A stretch of DNA of 64,000 nucleotides from Mortierella alpina. Its lineage: Eukaryota; Mortierellomycota; Mortierellomycetes; Mortierellales; Mortierellaceae. A program made the position numbers and the translations under genes. The number at the start of each line of letters is the position of its first letter. Position 1 is the stretch's first letter. A model generated the notes under the pieces. That model saw only the letters and a list, made by a program, of their open reading frames with translations. It was not told the origin of the DNA and ran no database searches. Below, piece by piece: positions 32,096-45,477 of the stretch. The stretch lies in the NCBI GenBank assembly GCA_029449245.1, contig JANATF010000007.1:1178001-1242000 (forward strand), read 5' to 3'.

Positions 32096-32582
32096 GGGGA
32101 CTCGATGGCGCTCGATGGCTGCCTGGTGGTCTGGGTAGCAGCGCCAGGCACTCAAGGTGATCCCCGAGGACCCTTTTGGCGTGCTTCATAGTGATTCTGC
32201 AGCAATTTATTTCACTTGCGCAACGCGAACCTAAAACATTAGGCATTGGCCCACGGTAAATGCTGCGCCTCAGCGGTAAAAGTATACAATACGGATCATC
32301 AGCATCTGGAAGAAGTTCTAATTCAGGGATTCAGTCGACTCTAGTCCTAAGATCCACTTGAAACGTGCCAGAGCGTGACAAGACAGTGTTTACAGCCCAC
32401 ATGCTGGCGCAAGGGATCTCAGGCTCTACGGGTCAGTGTCATGTTTTTTTAGGTTCAAGCGCTGCGCAAATGAAATAATTGCTGCACAAACACGATGCAG
32501 CGCGCCAAAAGGGTCCTTACGTGGCGCTGCTTCCCAGACCACCAGGCAGCCATCAAGCACCATCAAGTCTCCAGAGTTCACT
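32091..32582. mobile_element. Foldback / MITE-like element with about 130-140 bp imperfect inverted arms
   Basis: The left arm (about 32091-32238) and right arm (about 32444-32582) are reverse complements over their length. Shared blocks read in the left-arm sense are GATGGCTGCCTGGTGGTCTGGG, GCAGCGCCA, GGACCCTTTTGGCG, GCAGCAATT and ATTTCA-TTGCGCA. The right arm lacks about 16 bp of the left arm. The roughly 205-bp centre encodes nothing recognisable, so it is non-autonomous. A partial third copy of the arm motif lies upstream (31968-32004). No clean target-site duplication was identified. Confidence 0.7.
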
Positions 32583-32757
32583 CCGATAGAGACATCGTAT
32601 CACTTGGCTAAGGAGACGCGAAGCTGACGCGAGAGAACGCGTTTGATGAAAGTTATCAGCACCGGGGATCAGCAAACGACACCAAGGTCAGGCTGTCGTT
32701 CGTATTGCTCGGCACAATTATATTAGGGCAATCATACATGGTAAGAATCTGTTCAGC

Positions 32758-35700
32758 CTATTGCAAAGATAGTTGCGCGAACCGCAAGTCGTCGTAAGGA
32801 CCAAGTCCCTCAGCACTCCAGAGTCTCTGCTGGCTCAAAAGTTCATGCACTCCTCCTGATCCTCCACGTGCCAAAACTTCATGCTGCTGCACAGCCGCCG
32901 CCGCCGCCTCTGCGGCTGCTGTATATCCAGATGCAGTAAGTTCAGGCAAGACCGGTGCTTCCGAATCAAAGCACATTACCTCCATCGCTGTCCGCCCATT
33001 CTTTTGCATGCACATGACTACACGCTCCTCACAAATGGACACCCTCCAGATAGCAGCGTCCGTCTTTGTCAACAATCGGATGAATTTTCCAGTCTCCCGG
33101 TCCCATAGCTTGACCGCTCCATCGTTTCCTCCAGTGACGATCCTCTTGGCATCAAAACAAAGACTTGTCACAGATTGATCGTGTGCCTGGACACGATACT
33201 GGCATTCAAACGTCCTCAGGTTCCATAGGTACATGAATCCATCTCCTCCACCCGTCATTAGGTTATCTCCAGAGAGCTGGAGCTGTCCCACAAGTTGGGT
33301 ATGGCCCTGAAGGGTCGCGAGACAGGCACCCGAAACAGGGGACCAGAGCCTGCAGGTCGAGTCCAAGGATCCTGTGATGATGTATTCGCCATTGAAGGCG
33401 ATGGAATAGATTTGCTGGAAATGGCCCTGCAATACGAGGAGGCACTCGCCTGTGAGAAGACTCCACACCCTTGCAGTGCAGTCGTACGAGCCAGAGACAA
33501 GCAGGTTGCCATGGGCTTCGATGCACCGGACGGGGTCACGATGTCCCTGAAGGAGGAAGCGTGTTTTTCCTGTCGAGAGGTCCCAGACACGAAGGGTTGC
33601 ATCTCTGGATCCAGTAATGGCGAGGTGTTGCTGTTGCTGGTGTCGCTTGCCACAGCTACTGTTGTTGCTGATGCTGCTGCTGTCGTCGCTGGTGTCCTGT
33701 GGGAGCTGGTGTAGCTTCAGACAGCGGATGGTGCCAGTGTGGCCACACATGACCTGGCGACACTTTCCCGTGTTCATGTCCCAGACGCGCACCTCGCTGA
33801 AAAGGTATACCAAAAAAAAAGTAATATAAAGTAAATTATTATCCATTTCATAACTTTTGCACAAACAGAAATACATACTGCGAATCGCCATCGCTGAAAC
33901 AGCTACGATCCGAAGTCGAGGTGGTGTTCACCAAAGTTGAAGGATGGAGTAGCGAGCAAGACTAGGGTATGCGATGTGCACACTTCTGCGTCCGTTCGCA
34001 TTTCTTTGAAAAGCACAATTTTCCATTACATCACATCTTTTTTTTTCTACCCCTTGCCTTTTCTGGGAACTCGAGCCAATGGCAGCTTTGCAGGCTCTCT
34101 TTTGATTGTCCAGGGACACCGTGCACCCCCCCCCCCCCCCAAGATCGCTCATAAATAAAATCCACAGCCCACGCATACAAGTCCCCACCACGTTGGCCCC
34201 TTACTTACCGGTCGCAGCCTCCTGACACCAGGATCTTTTCGCCCGTGGTGCTGGTGCCCTTGAGGAACTCGAGTGCCCATACTCCGCCATGGTGACCCTG
34301 GAGCGTTCTGAGTAGACGGCCCGTTGTGGTCTCAAAAATCTGGATACGACTATTGTCACACCCAACCACAATGTGGTGATGATCAAACTGGAGAGAGGTG
34401 ACCACACCCGTCTCGGGGGTGGTATAGGAGATAAGCGTGTGGCGGCCCGAGACCCAATTGCGGTCAATCATGAAGCGTCGCTTGAAGTAGGCTTTGTACG
34501 ACAGAGTCGCGGTTGGGCGGCCCTGGTGTTGAAGGTAGGGTCGTATGCGCGATGATGCTGATGATGATGAGGAGGAAGGAGACAATGGTTTCGTTTGGTC
34601 TGGGTCCTGACCTTGCGGCGCAAAGGTCCGTCCTTGCCGTGCAAGTGCCAGGGTCGAGTCGAGCGATTGCGCGCTTACGTCCTTGAGGTCCAACAGCGAC
34701 GACCGCTTGAACTTTCTTTTCCTGGCCGTTGAGAGTGCAGCGGCAGCGGCAGCAGCAGAGACAGGTGTGGTTGTGGCTTTGCTCTCTAGAGCTGACAAAA
34801 CCGAAAGGGCTAGGCCAGAATTGGACGAGAACGCTGGCAAGGAGTGTCTTTTGTTCCGGCTGTCTAAGAGCATGGACGAGAGGACCTCCTCCGTATCCTC
34901 TGTGGCTGTAGAAGTCGAGGTGGTAGATGCTGAGGAGGAAGAACCACTGTTACTGTGGGAGGATGTCAAGGGCAGGTCGCGTACGTTCATCCAGGACGAT
35001 GCTTGACTGGAGGTGGAAAACGAAGAAGCCGAGCCTGAGACTAGGGACGGTCTATGGGGCAGGGAGACAGGAGAGTTTGATCCGGAGCTGCCACTAGTCT
35101 GATTGCTACTGCTGCTGCTGCTGTTGTTGTTGTGAGACAGAGCCTTGAGGGTGCTTGAGACCGCATCCAACGATGTCGGACTTGTAGTGTACAGATACGA
35201 AGTGGGAGGAGCGGTGTGTGATTTCGGACTTGGGAGCGATGAACACGAGGTGGGACCAAAGACCTTTACACACTGTGCTCGCCAGACCCAGTCCTCGCTC
35301 TCGACGAGCTGGTGCCAGAACCTGGAGACCTGGCTGACCCGCGTCAGGGACTGCGGGTCATCGAGAAATGACAGGATGTGGTGTGCCAGCTCCAAAGGAA
35401 GGTCGTGCAGAAAGTCGCGCTTGAGCTTGGGTGCAATAATATTGTTGAGGAGAGTGAGTTGCGAGGTGCTACAGCTGTTGATAAGTGCTGTCAAGAGCGC
35501 TAGTTGTGCGGTTGGATCCAAGGTGTGAAAGGTGTTTGTGATGGTATGGATGGACGAGCTAGGTTCAAGAGCAAAAGCAGCTGGCGGCTGACCGATGGTA
35601 TCGGATGGGGTGGGAGTCGAGGCCAGAGGTATCCGCTGCTGGGTAAAGGAGGAGGAGGAGGAGGAAGGAGGCTGCTTGCGGCTGGGGGATAGGGGTGAGG

Positions 35701-36160
35701 TACAATGCAAACAACTGAGAGCCGTTGCGCTGGCTTGCCTTGGGGACTTTTGGCCGCTGTGAGTGAAGGAGAGTCTGACGGAAGTGGTTGGGGGCGAGTG
35801 TCTCTTGTCGCCAACGATATGGCTATAGCCGTCGGAAAAGTGTGGTACAACCATGGCACCCGGCCCGCCGTCACTAAAGTAGGACGGTGCAGCAGGGATC
35901 AGAGGAGGAGCCGCTGCTGCTGCGGTAGTGGTCGAGGAGGTGGAGGAGGAGGAAGAGGAGATGGAGGATGTGGCCGAGTGCCGAGGGGTGGTGGAGGTGT
36001 AGGGAAGGTGGGATGGCGGTGGATGGGATGTGACATCGACCTTGTTGTGCGAGAGATGCAGCGACAGTCTTAGACCAGGTCTTGGGGACGGGACGGGCGA
36101 TGGGTAAGTGGTCTCGTCGTCGACCAGCACCTGCTGCTGCTGGCGGGGTAGCGGGTGCAT
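32758..36160 (-). CDS. F-box/WD40 protein, Cdc4/Fbw7-like SCF substrate receptor
   Basis: Probable substrate receptor of an SCF ubiquitin ligase; the F-box binds Skp1 and the WD40 propeller binds phosphodegrons. Exons 34209-36160 and 32758-33796 with a 412-nt intron that includes a 15-nt poly(C); 996 aa. The long N-terminus is Ser/Pro-rich. A helical D-domain-like stretch (DPTAQLALLTALINSCSTSQ) precedes the F-box FLHDLPLELAHHILSFLDDP (about 250-295), as in Cdc4 and Fbw7. A Ser-rich linker follows, then seven or eight WD repeats from about residue 593, with VSGGCDR/EVRVWDMNTGKC across the intron and VSGSYDCTARVWSL and others after it. The start at 36160 is the first Met after a low-complexity C/T-rich leader; the frame stays open to 36418, so a longer start cannot be excluded. 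Assignment to Cdc4/Pop1 against Met30 is inference. Confidence 0.85.
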
Positions 36161-36785
36161 TGCGGTCGGGTGTGGAATCGGCGATGATGGGATGGAGGAG
36201 GATGGATGGGATGGAGAAGGAGTGCGTGTGCAGGAGAGGTGTGAATGAAGAGAGGTGTGGAGAAAAGAGGGCAGTGGGGCTGGAAGGGGGCGGCAAGGAA
36301 TGAAAAGGGATGGGTGGTGTGGGATGGGATGGGATGGGGAAGCAGAGGAAAGAGAGGAAAAAGTAGAGCACACAGACAGCACACGAAACACAAACAACAG
36401 GCCGGTCAGACATCCCATCTCGCCTTCTCGCCTTTCTCGCCTTCTCTTGTCTCTCGTTGCTATCGCGCTCGCTGTCTCTCTCTTCGCTCTCGCTCTCTCT
36501 CTTCTAGCCCTGTGCGTAATATCCCTCGACCCCGACTATCGATAGCAGCCTCGAACCCGCCATGCCCACGGCTGGTAGAAGCACAGGCTATGGCATCCCA
36601 GGAGGCCAATGGCAGCCAGCAGGCCCAAGCTGACCGCAGTGGACACACCGACACGCAGGTGGGAGTGAAGGACTCCTCTAGAGATATGCTCGTGCTCCGT
36701 GCTCGATTCGCCCAGTCGGCCCTCTGTCCAGCCCTCCGTCGAGCCCTCCGTCCATGTCTCTCATGTCTCTCGTTGTCCTGTGAGC

Positions 36786-36820
<35 letters not shown>

Positions 36821-37144
36821 GGGTGTGGGTGCCTGTGTGTCAGAGTGTCTGTGTGCATTGTCTGTGAGAGAGAGTGTGTCTCGAGCCATGTCTCCCTCCC
36901 TGCGCATTGCGCCACCTTTTTATTTCGCACTCGCTGTCTTGCTCCTTTGTCCTCTGCCATTCCCATATTTCCATCCACTCCTCATCGCTCCCCACCTTCT
37001 CCTCTTGTCCTCGCCGTGTCCTCTCCAGCCTGCATCCCCCTTGACCTCGCACCCACACGCCCACTCACTCACGCTCTCTCACACGCCTGCTCACACTCCC
37101 ACTCCCGCTGACTCGCACCCGCACCCGCACTCTACATCGCTGCC
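36161..37144. other. Divergent intergenic region, F-box gene / 5-phosphatase gene
   Basis: 984 bp of C/T- and GA-rich DNA shared by two divergent genes, including a GA run at about 36785-36820. Overlapping long ORFs on both strands here come from low-complexity composition. Confidence 0.45.
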
Positions 37145-40100
37145 ATGGACACCGCCAACAACGACGCAAAGGCGCCTCCACCGCCCGTGCCGCCTTCGCG
37201 TCGCTCGACCGTGATCGCCAATGCCGGCTCCAGCCTGAACAAGGCCGACAGGAGGGCTCTGGCCCCGTCGCCGCCTCCCAAGCCCAGCTCGCTGCAGTCG
37301 CCCTTGCCACCACGCAAGCCGATCAGCCTGGCGGCAGCGGCCATCGCCACGGTGGCAGCCACAGGCTCGTTCTCAGCCACGCCGCCCATCCCCGCCCCAA
37401 GGCCACACGCACATGCACCCGCACCCGCACACGCCACATCGCCATCAGCCGCGCATCCATCTGATCACGGCTACGTGTCTGCGCCAGTCTCATCCTCCAA
37501 CTCGCCCGCAACCACACACTCGGCCTCCTTTGCACCACCGCCAGCCTGCACTGCACTGTCAGCGTCGTCCTCACCAGCACCAACGCACCCTGCGTTCATC
37601 CGGAGCCAAACGATTCCAGTCTCTCCTTCCCACCTGCGATCTGCCGGCTCTAGCTCGTTTCTTCCTGCAGCGGCCTCATCGTCCATCGCTGCCAGGCAGC
37701 AGCTTCTGCAACAGCAGCAACAGCAGCACAGCACCCGAAATCATGACGAGCTAGAAATAGACGAGGAGCCAGCTGCGAACCCGTTCAGTGATCCCTGTCA
37801 CAGACCCACAGCACCGCCAGCAGTCTCCTCGCCGTCGTTTGTGCCAAGGATCCAGAACCAATCTTCGCTGCTCACGGCGCGTCTGCAGGCCACTCCCTCT
37901 CCGCCTTCGCTTCATGCACCCGTGCCCCAGTATGGCTCCCATGCTCACACCTACAGTCCACGCGCCAACGTCGCCTCGCCCCCGCCACCGCCATCCTCAC
38001 TCCCTTCGCTGCCTCCGCGTTCGCGCTCACCACTCGCGACCCTTGCTTCTGCCACACAGCAGGCGACCACACCCACGCCCGCGCGCCAGAACGCCTCCAC
38101 AGCCACGCAGAGGCACTCGAGCGTCCAGCCCATTCCTCCCCCATACCCGTCCCACAGCCTCGCCATGTCTTCGCCCTCACAGCCCGCTCCTCCACCTCCC
38201 AGACGCGCAAGTGTACAGCTCGCCTCTCCTCAGCCTCGGGGCCCTTCACCCATGCTCACCTCGGTGGGCGAATCAGGGATGGCCGCCAACGCGGCTCGCT
38301 TCCGCAACCTGACGGCGCCTCAGCAGACATACGAGCACCTCTCGCCCCAGGCTCCAAAACGCGTCTTTTCGACCTCATCCTCTGCTGCCGCCACATCGGC
38401 ATATCCATCCAACGTGCCCTATGCCAGACCCACAAGTCCCGTTCCCGAACGGGGACTGGCCAACATGGAACTCAGCGACAGTCAGACCGATTCAGACGCG
38501 ACCAGTGAGGACTCGGACAAGGAGTATGACGAGGAAGACTATGCAGCCTCAGCAACAGCCAACCCCTTTGCAACTTTTGTCGATGCCCCGCCACGTCCCA
38601 CAAGAACGAGGTCCATGATGGAGCCCCCGACCCCACCCTCATTACCTTCCCGGCCAGCACTGAAGCCGCCACCTGCACGCCAACTCAGCTCCGTCTCTGA
38701 TCAGGATGTGGCACCCGCCCTGCCTCCAAAGCCCTCTATCCGCAGACGCCCCCAGCCTCAGCAGGATCCAGGATCGCTTCTTTCGTTGGGACAGGCCGCG
38801 GAGTCGGAGGGCGACATGGGCAGGAACACGCACCCTGGTCAGCTCCAGCCTTCACAGCCCACAGGACCAGGACCTTCAGCAACGGATGGAGTCTTCCCAG
38901 ACTATTCGCGATCCAACCGTCGACTCCCCTTATTTTCCGACGTGATTGAGATTCATGACATTCAGCAAAAGTCCCATGGTGTTCGGGCGTTCAGCATCTC
39001 CAATGAGCAAGTGTCTACTGCTACCTCTAGCATTCGCGTCTACTCACTCTTGACAGGCGAGAATATATCTTCGTACGGGCACGAAAAGGACACCAAGCCA
39101 ACAGCATTGCTCTTTGCCCAGAGTCGACGTCCAGAATCACTTGGCCAATACCTGTGGGCAGGATGGAGTGAGGGCTCGCTACAGGTCATTGACACCAGGA
39201 CCAAGGAAGTCGTGGAGAAGAAGCGCGCCAGTCATAAGGGTGGGTGCGTCACCAATATTATCCGGAGCAGGGGTCAAGTCTGGACAGTGGATGACACAGG
39301 ATCGGTGTTTATCTGGCCAGAGGACACCATGCTGGGTCGACCCACGATCCAGACACCGCTCCAGTCCTTGACCATCCCTCCAAAACAGATCTGTGCCATC
39401 GCAGTCCAGGACCAGCTCTGGTCGTCCGATGGCGTCAAAATCCATGTCATTCGCGTAGGACCAGATGCAGGACGACCCAAGCTTACACCCAACTCGATGG
39501 ACATACCCTATGGCATTGGGCCCTTGACTTGTTTGGCGACGATCGCAGGGAGTGGACAGGTGTTTTCAGGTCATGAGGATGGCAAAGTAATTCTTTGGTC
39601 CATTGAAAACCGAGAAAAGATCAGGATCATCAATGTGCACGCCTATAGGATCATGTCCCTTTTGGGCGTGGGCTCGTATCTCTGGGCTGGATTCGCAACA
39701 GGAAAGATTTACGTTCTTGACCTGCGCCCCGAAGTCCCTGTTGTAATGAAGGACTGGCAAGCACACAAGGACTCTGGAGTAGCGATGCTGCAGCTTGACG
39801 AGGAGGGATTGATTTTGGGATCTAGGCACCAAGTTGGAAGCTGTGCCGAGAATGGCGAGATCAAGATCTGGGATGGACTCATGGCCAAGGATCGTCTAAG
39901 TAAGTCCCCTCTTTCGCACGGGGGCTCTGTTGCCTTGCTGAAATCACTCTCTAACCAGTATTGCCATATCGTATTACTTAGCCAAAGGCATGATAGACCG
40001 GAGCAAAGAGTACTGCCAATGGCGGGACATCAAAATTCTGGTCTGCTCTTGGAATATTGATGCCTCAAAACCCGCGGCGCAGGACGCCAATGGCGGTGCT

Positions 40101-41464
40101 GACAGGAGGATGTTTGAGTCTTGGCTAACGAGTATGGACCAGGAAGGACCCCCCGATATCATCAGCGTCGGCTTTCAGGAGATTGTCGATCTAGAGAGCA
40201 AAAAAATGACTGCCAGTACGTACATCATATCGCAATGGATGTATGATTGCCAGGACTACAGTTTGCTCATAGCGTATTGATGTACTCATGACCCCTTTCT
40301 TTTTTTTGTCGTGTAATTGACTAATTCCTTGTAGAGTCCCTGCTGAAAGGATCTAAACGAGCAGAGACCGAGACAATCTCGAAGCAATACAAACGCTGGC
40401 AGATCTACTTGACGACCAAGATTCGAGAGCTGTATGCCCCTATGGGAGTCAACTTTAGGTTGCTCGAGTGCTCAAACCTGGTCGGCCTCTTTAGCTGTGT
40501 GTTTGTTCGGGATCAGGAGTGGGAGAATGTCCGCTCGGAGTGGACCCATGTAGATATGGTGAAGACGGGTTTGAAGGGATACCATGGAAACAAGGTAATT
40601 GTCCTAAAAGCACTTGCTTTCACAATGTGGCCTAGTACATACAGATTGAACTCACAAATTTCTTTATATATTCATATCAATTCATCGTAGGGAGGAATCG
40701 CAACGCGACTTATCATTGACGACTCGTCCATCTCGTTCGTGAACTGCCATCTGGCTGCTGGACAGTCCCATACACGCCAACGCAATATCGATGCGGCCAA
40801 TGTGCTCAAAAAACTCACTCATCCGAACCCGGCTATTTCCAATGGGATCATCCACCCAGAGGTATTTTGGTTCGGAGACGGCACCATGGCCATGGATCAT
40901 GAGGTCTGCTTCCTCTCTGGTGATCTCAACTACCGAATCGATGTCAAGTTTAGCGAGGCTGTGTCTCGTGTTCATGCACAGGATTGGGCCTATCTGCACC
41001 AGTACGACCAGCTTCTTCAACAACGGCTCAAAAACCCGCAGTTTGTACTTCGAGCCTTTAACGAGTGCGAGCTGAGGTTTGCACCGACGTACAAGTATGA
41101 CCCGGGCACGGATACATACGACACGTCTTCAAAACACCGGACGCCGGCGTGGTGCGACCGCATTCTGTGGCGGGGCCGTCATGTGCGGCAGTTGTTCTAC
41201 AAGCGGTGCGAGTGCCGGGTCTCCGACCACAAGCCCATCAGCGGAGGGTTCGTGGTATCAGTCAAGAAGATCGACGAAGCGCAGAGACGGATAGTGGAGC
41301 AGCAGGTGAAGGAGGGCTGGCTCAAGGTGCGAGAGAAGGAGATCCGGATCAAGAAGCTGGCATGGCTGCGATCGTGGGGGTGGAATGACCCCCGAGTCGA
41401 AGGGCTCCTGGACCGCGAGGTCGGGAACCTTGCGAATGTGGTGCGTGTGCTGTCTTTAGATTGA
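37145..41464 (+). CDS. WD40-containing inositol polyphosphate 5-phosphatase
   Basis: Mg-dependent phosphatase that removes the 5-phosphate of phosphoinositides or soluble inositol phosphates. Exons 37145-39899, 39982-40215, 40335-40594, 40691-41464; 1340 aa. Residues 1-600 are Pro/Ser-rich with many PPxP and PPPP motifs, typical SH3-ligand sequence. A WD40-like propeller spans about 610-920 (VRAFSISNEQVSTATSSIRVYSLL onward). The catalytic domain begins ILVCSWNID near 940 and carries VGFQEIVDL, GGIATRLIIDD, FVNCHLAAG, SGDLNYRID, PAWCDRILW and SDHKPISGGF, all signature motifs of the family. The WD40 plus 5-phosphatase layout is known in other eukaryotes (for example plant 5PTases). The pairing here suggests targeting by the propeller. 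Confidence 0.92.
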
Positions 41465-41760
41465 CCTTAGAGCTGCTACTAAATACGGGACTGCTTCTTA
41501 GCCCAACTTACCCACGGTGTCTTTGTCACCGTGTGAACCTTTTTTTTTTCTCTTGCTTGTTTCGTCCTTTTCCTTGCTCCTCTTTCCTTTGCACAACACA
41601 ATTCCCCAACAAGTCATTCAACTGACTCGGACCCTGCCTTCCGCTCTCTTTCCTTGCCCGTCTCGTCCCTCACGGTTTCAACATCCGTGATACCAGGAAG
41701 AACGTGCACCACTGCAAACAAAACTATAGGCCTTTCATCCATTTACCACAAGAAGAAAAA

Positions 41761-44700
41761 ATGGACTCGGAACTCAGAAGTCGCAAAGCTCCTCCAGTTC
41801 CAGGACTAGACTCAGAGTCCTCGTCCTCGGGAGTCTCAACAGCCAACAAGCACCATGTCCTGGGGTCACAGCCGTCGGATTCAACCATGCAAGTCAATCA
41901 CCAGATGAATGGCGATCCTCATGAGGACCTTGGGAATCACGACGACGCACAGAGGTCTCAGACGTCTCAGAGGTCGCAGAATGGCACCGACACCCCGACA
42001 GCTAGTCACTCTCGGGTTTTGAGTGACGATCTAACCCACTTTCCTTCGGGCTATAAGCTGACCGCCGGCCAGAAGGAGAACTTGGTCAAGGAGTCGGCTG
42101 AGACGGCATTTGGCAAAACACCCAGTGGCACAAGTACGTAAAAAAAAACTTTTGTCTCGACTGATCTTTTATTTTTGTGTGCGTGATGGACCTGCATGCA
42201 AGCGGGACTTGCGATCGAGGGGACAAGGCCCTTCATTGTTATGGTTATGACGATGTTGCAGCTTTTCACGAAGGCAGAGTAGTGGGGGGAGAGACCGATG
42301 GTGATGCTATCCTGAACTGACCGAGTCCTTTTTTTTGTTTCTTGGATCTCACACTTAGTCTTCCGAGTGCCATTGACCAAGGATATGATCACAGAGATCT
42401 TTGACATGTCCAAGAAAAAGTCTGCCTTTGACATGATCACTCTGGCGGTCATGGGCTTCCAGATCCTGCTCTTCTTTGTGCTGCCTACGACATTGAAACG
42501 ATGGCTCTTCTTGTTCCTCTTTGTCTTTTGGAGAGCAGGCTACAATGCTGGTTTAGGCTACTTGCTCAAGCTGCAGAGTGAGCGCCGCGGTCTGGTTGCG
42601 TGGGCGCGAGAGAAGGGCATCTTTGACAGGACTCGAGGAGGCCCTTGGTACGAGTGGCTAAAGACTGAACTCAGCTGCAAGATGGGGTCGGACTATGAGT
42701 TTGATGTATGTGTCTTGTTACGATGACACTGAAATTATGAGAGCGCTTGCAATTTGTCAGCCAAGGGGGGAAACACTGCAGGAAGGGCATTTGATCCTAA
42801 CCATGTCAACTTGGTGTCTGTATAGGCCGTGCCCATTGAGTTCAACACTTGGTTGCTCTACCGTCAGCTTGTGGACCTGATCCTTATGAACGACTTTACA
42901 ACCTATGTCTGTTTTGCCCTCTCCTGGCTGACCTTCCCTGCTGGGTCTGGGTTCTTTAGCCACCTGCTGCGCTGGATCGGAGGATTTGTACTCGTTTTTT
43001 TCAACATATGGGTCAAGCTGGATGCGCACCGAGTTGTCAAGGACTTTGCCTGGTGTAGGTTGTCTTTTTTAGATTCAATTCAATCCCAGTACTGAACTAC
43101 GAAATCCGCTATGAACTTCATAGCAATCGCGTGCTTCTTGCGAATTTGCTTTGTGCTGACGCGTTTTTCCTTCTCCGCACAATCCTGGTTTTTTTCAAAC
43201 TCCTTCCTTTTCGGCGATCTAGATTGGGGCGACTTCTTCTTCCTCATCGAGCAGTCGCTGACGTTCGATGGCGTCTTTGAGATGGCTCCGCATCCTATGT
43301 ACTCTGTCGGATATGCAGGATACTACGGCATTTCGCTCATGGCCGCATCCTACATGGTGCTGTTTGTCTCGCTCTTTGCCCACGCTGCGCAGTTTGCGTT
43401 CCTGACCATGGTGGAAAATCCCCGTACGAATAACACACCCGGTCTTCTAGCTTTTGCAGAATCTTGGGATTGCTATATGCCATGAAAGTGCGATTGAAGA
43501 TACTGACTTCAAGGCATCCCACCTCTTGTCCTTGCTGCTCTTTAGATATTGACAAGACCTACAACCCCCCACTCGTGCACAAGAAGCGAACGGCTGTCCT
43601 CAGTGAAAGGGATCTGGACTCGTCAGCGTCCCTTGCGTCTGGTTCCTCAGGACTCTCCGGCGAGGACTTGGCTGCAACGATGGTGCCATGTGGATCCAAA
43701 GACATGTACAACACCTACTTCCGACGGGATTTGATCGTCTTCAAGAACTTTGACATTTTCCGGTCGACGGATGTCTTTGTGGCGCTCATTATCTTTTACG
43801 CCACGATCGTACCTCTCTTGATCTCGAACATGGGTCCCAGTTTCATCACCTTCATGATTGTGATGCAGGCTTTGCTCTGGCGAGTCTTCCACTCGTATGT
43901 GCTGGGAGCAGTCCTAAATCAACAAAGTGTCCACAAGTTTTACACCAAGCATTTTATCAAGCATGGAGGCACGGTGCAGGATGCCTTCCAGAGCTGGAAG
44001 AGTATCTTTAATCTGTCGAATAGCATGACCTATGCAACGTTCTTTTTGGCCGCGTTCAAGATGTATTCGATTCCGGATGACTGGACGTACGGAACGGTCT
44101 TGCTGCGTCATGTTCTGGGACTGGCGCTGATCGCGCTTCATATCTGGGCGTCCGTGTCGGTCTTCGAAGTCCTGGGTGACTTTGGATGGTTCTATGGTGA
44201 TTTCTTTATTGAGGAGTCCTCGAACGAACTATTTTACACGGGAATCTACAGGTAACGTTTTTTTGATCCGATTGCAAAATGCTTTCTCGAAAAAAAAATG
44301 GAAAAGTATGAAGGAATCACAAAACTAATAATATCTCTCTGTCCTGACTTTGTCAAAAAAAAAAGATTCGTCAACAACCCTGAAAAGGTGATGGGTCATG
44401 CCGCCTTTTGGGGAATGACGCTGATCTGCAATAGCTGGTCCATCTTCATCCTGGCCTTGTTCTCGCAAATCTCCAATTTCTTGTTCCTTCACTTTGTCGA
44501 ATCGCCCCATATGCGCAAGATCTATGGAGACAAGGTCCGAAAGGATGCTGGCGTCGTCAAGACTGTCAAAGCGGCGAGTATTCTCCCACAAAAGATGAAG
44601 GATGAAGTGTCCAAGATTCGTGAAAAGTTAGAAGAGACGCCCGAGATCCAGGATGTGCTTCAGCGGACCCGCGTCGTGTCCGGTAAAGCCCACGAGTTTG

Positions 44701-45446
44701 TTGAGGGCACGACAGGGTTGGTCCAGAGTGTCGCGCCTCGTATCCAGGAGATTGTATCCAGCTCCAAAGCCTTGCTTGAGAACTCGAAGGAGAAGCTGTT
44801 TGTGGCGTAAGTTTGCTACTCTCTCTCTCTCTCCTCATGGGAACACGCGTATTAGGGGTCGTCTACATTGTTACCCGGTCTGACCTGTTCACGGCTTCCT
44901 TTTTCTCTATTTCATCCCGTAGTCGGACATGGGACGATATGGGCGTGTATGACATGTCTCAGTACTCGCTCAAGATCTCGACGGTACAACCTTCAACCAT
45001 CAATTCTAGCGGGATTCCGACCTTTCAACTCGGTGAGAAATTGACCTTGACCTGGACCGCGCCCTTGAACCACGGTTCCAGAGATTGGATTGGGATCTAC
45101 AAAGTGGACAGTAACAGCAACCACAAGGTGACCAATGTCGCGTCCAAGGGTCGGTATCTCTTTGTGGGACGCGATCAGAAACTGGGCGAGGCGACCGAGG
45201 GTGTGGATAACCATGCGGGGCATGGTGATGGCGAGGTTATTGAGGAAGAAGTGGTCTGGATTCAAGACCAGGAGGTCTGTCAGGGAAAGGTAGTCTTCTT
45301 GGGAGACAAGTTGCCCTGGTTCCCAGGAACGTTCGAGTTTAGGTACCATCATCATGATCGGTACAATGTCATGGCATATTCGGAGCCCTTTGAAATGTCG
45401 CGTAAGTTTTTTCTATTTCCTTGCCTCTGGCCATGGACTCCATTGC

Positions 45447-45477
<31 letters not shown>

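Larger units (their letters stand above)
31692..32757. other. Intergenic region rich in repeats
   Basis: 1.07 kb between carboxylesterase B and the F-box gene. Holds the (AG)14 microsatellite at 32063-32090, the foldback element, and a partial element copy at about 31968-32004 (ctggtggcctaggcaacagt and following bases). No gene seen. Confidence 0.5.

Noticed and set aside
34205-36418. Start of the F-box protein at 36418
   Set aside because: The extra N-terminal stretch is low-complexity from C/T-rich leader DNA. The Met at 36160 is a more natural start, though not proven.
36245-37214. Several long plus-strand ORFs in the F-box / 5-phosphatase intergenic region
   Set aside because: Products of GA/CT microsatellite-like DNA, mutually overlapping, with no domains.
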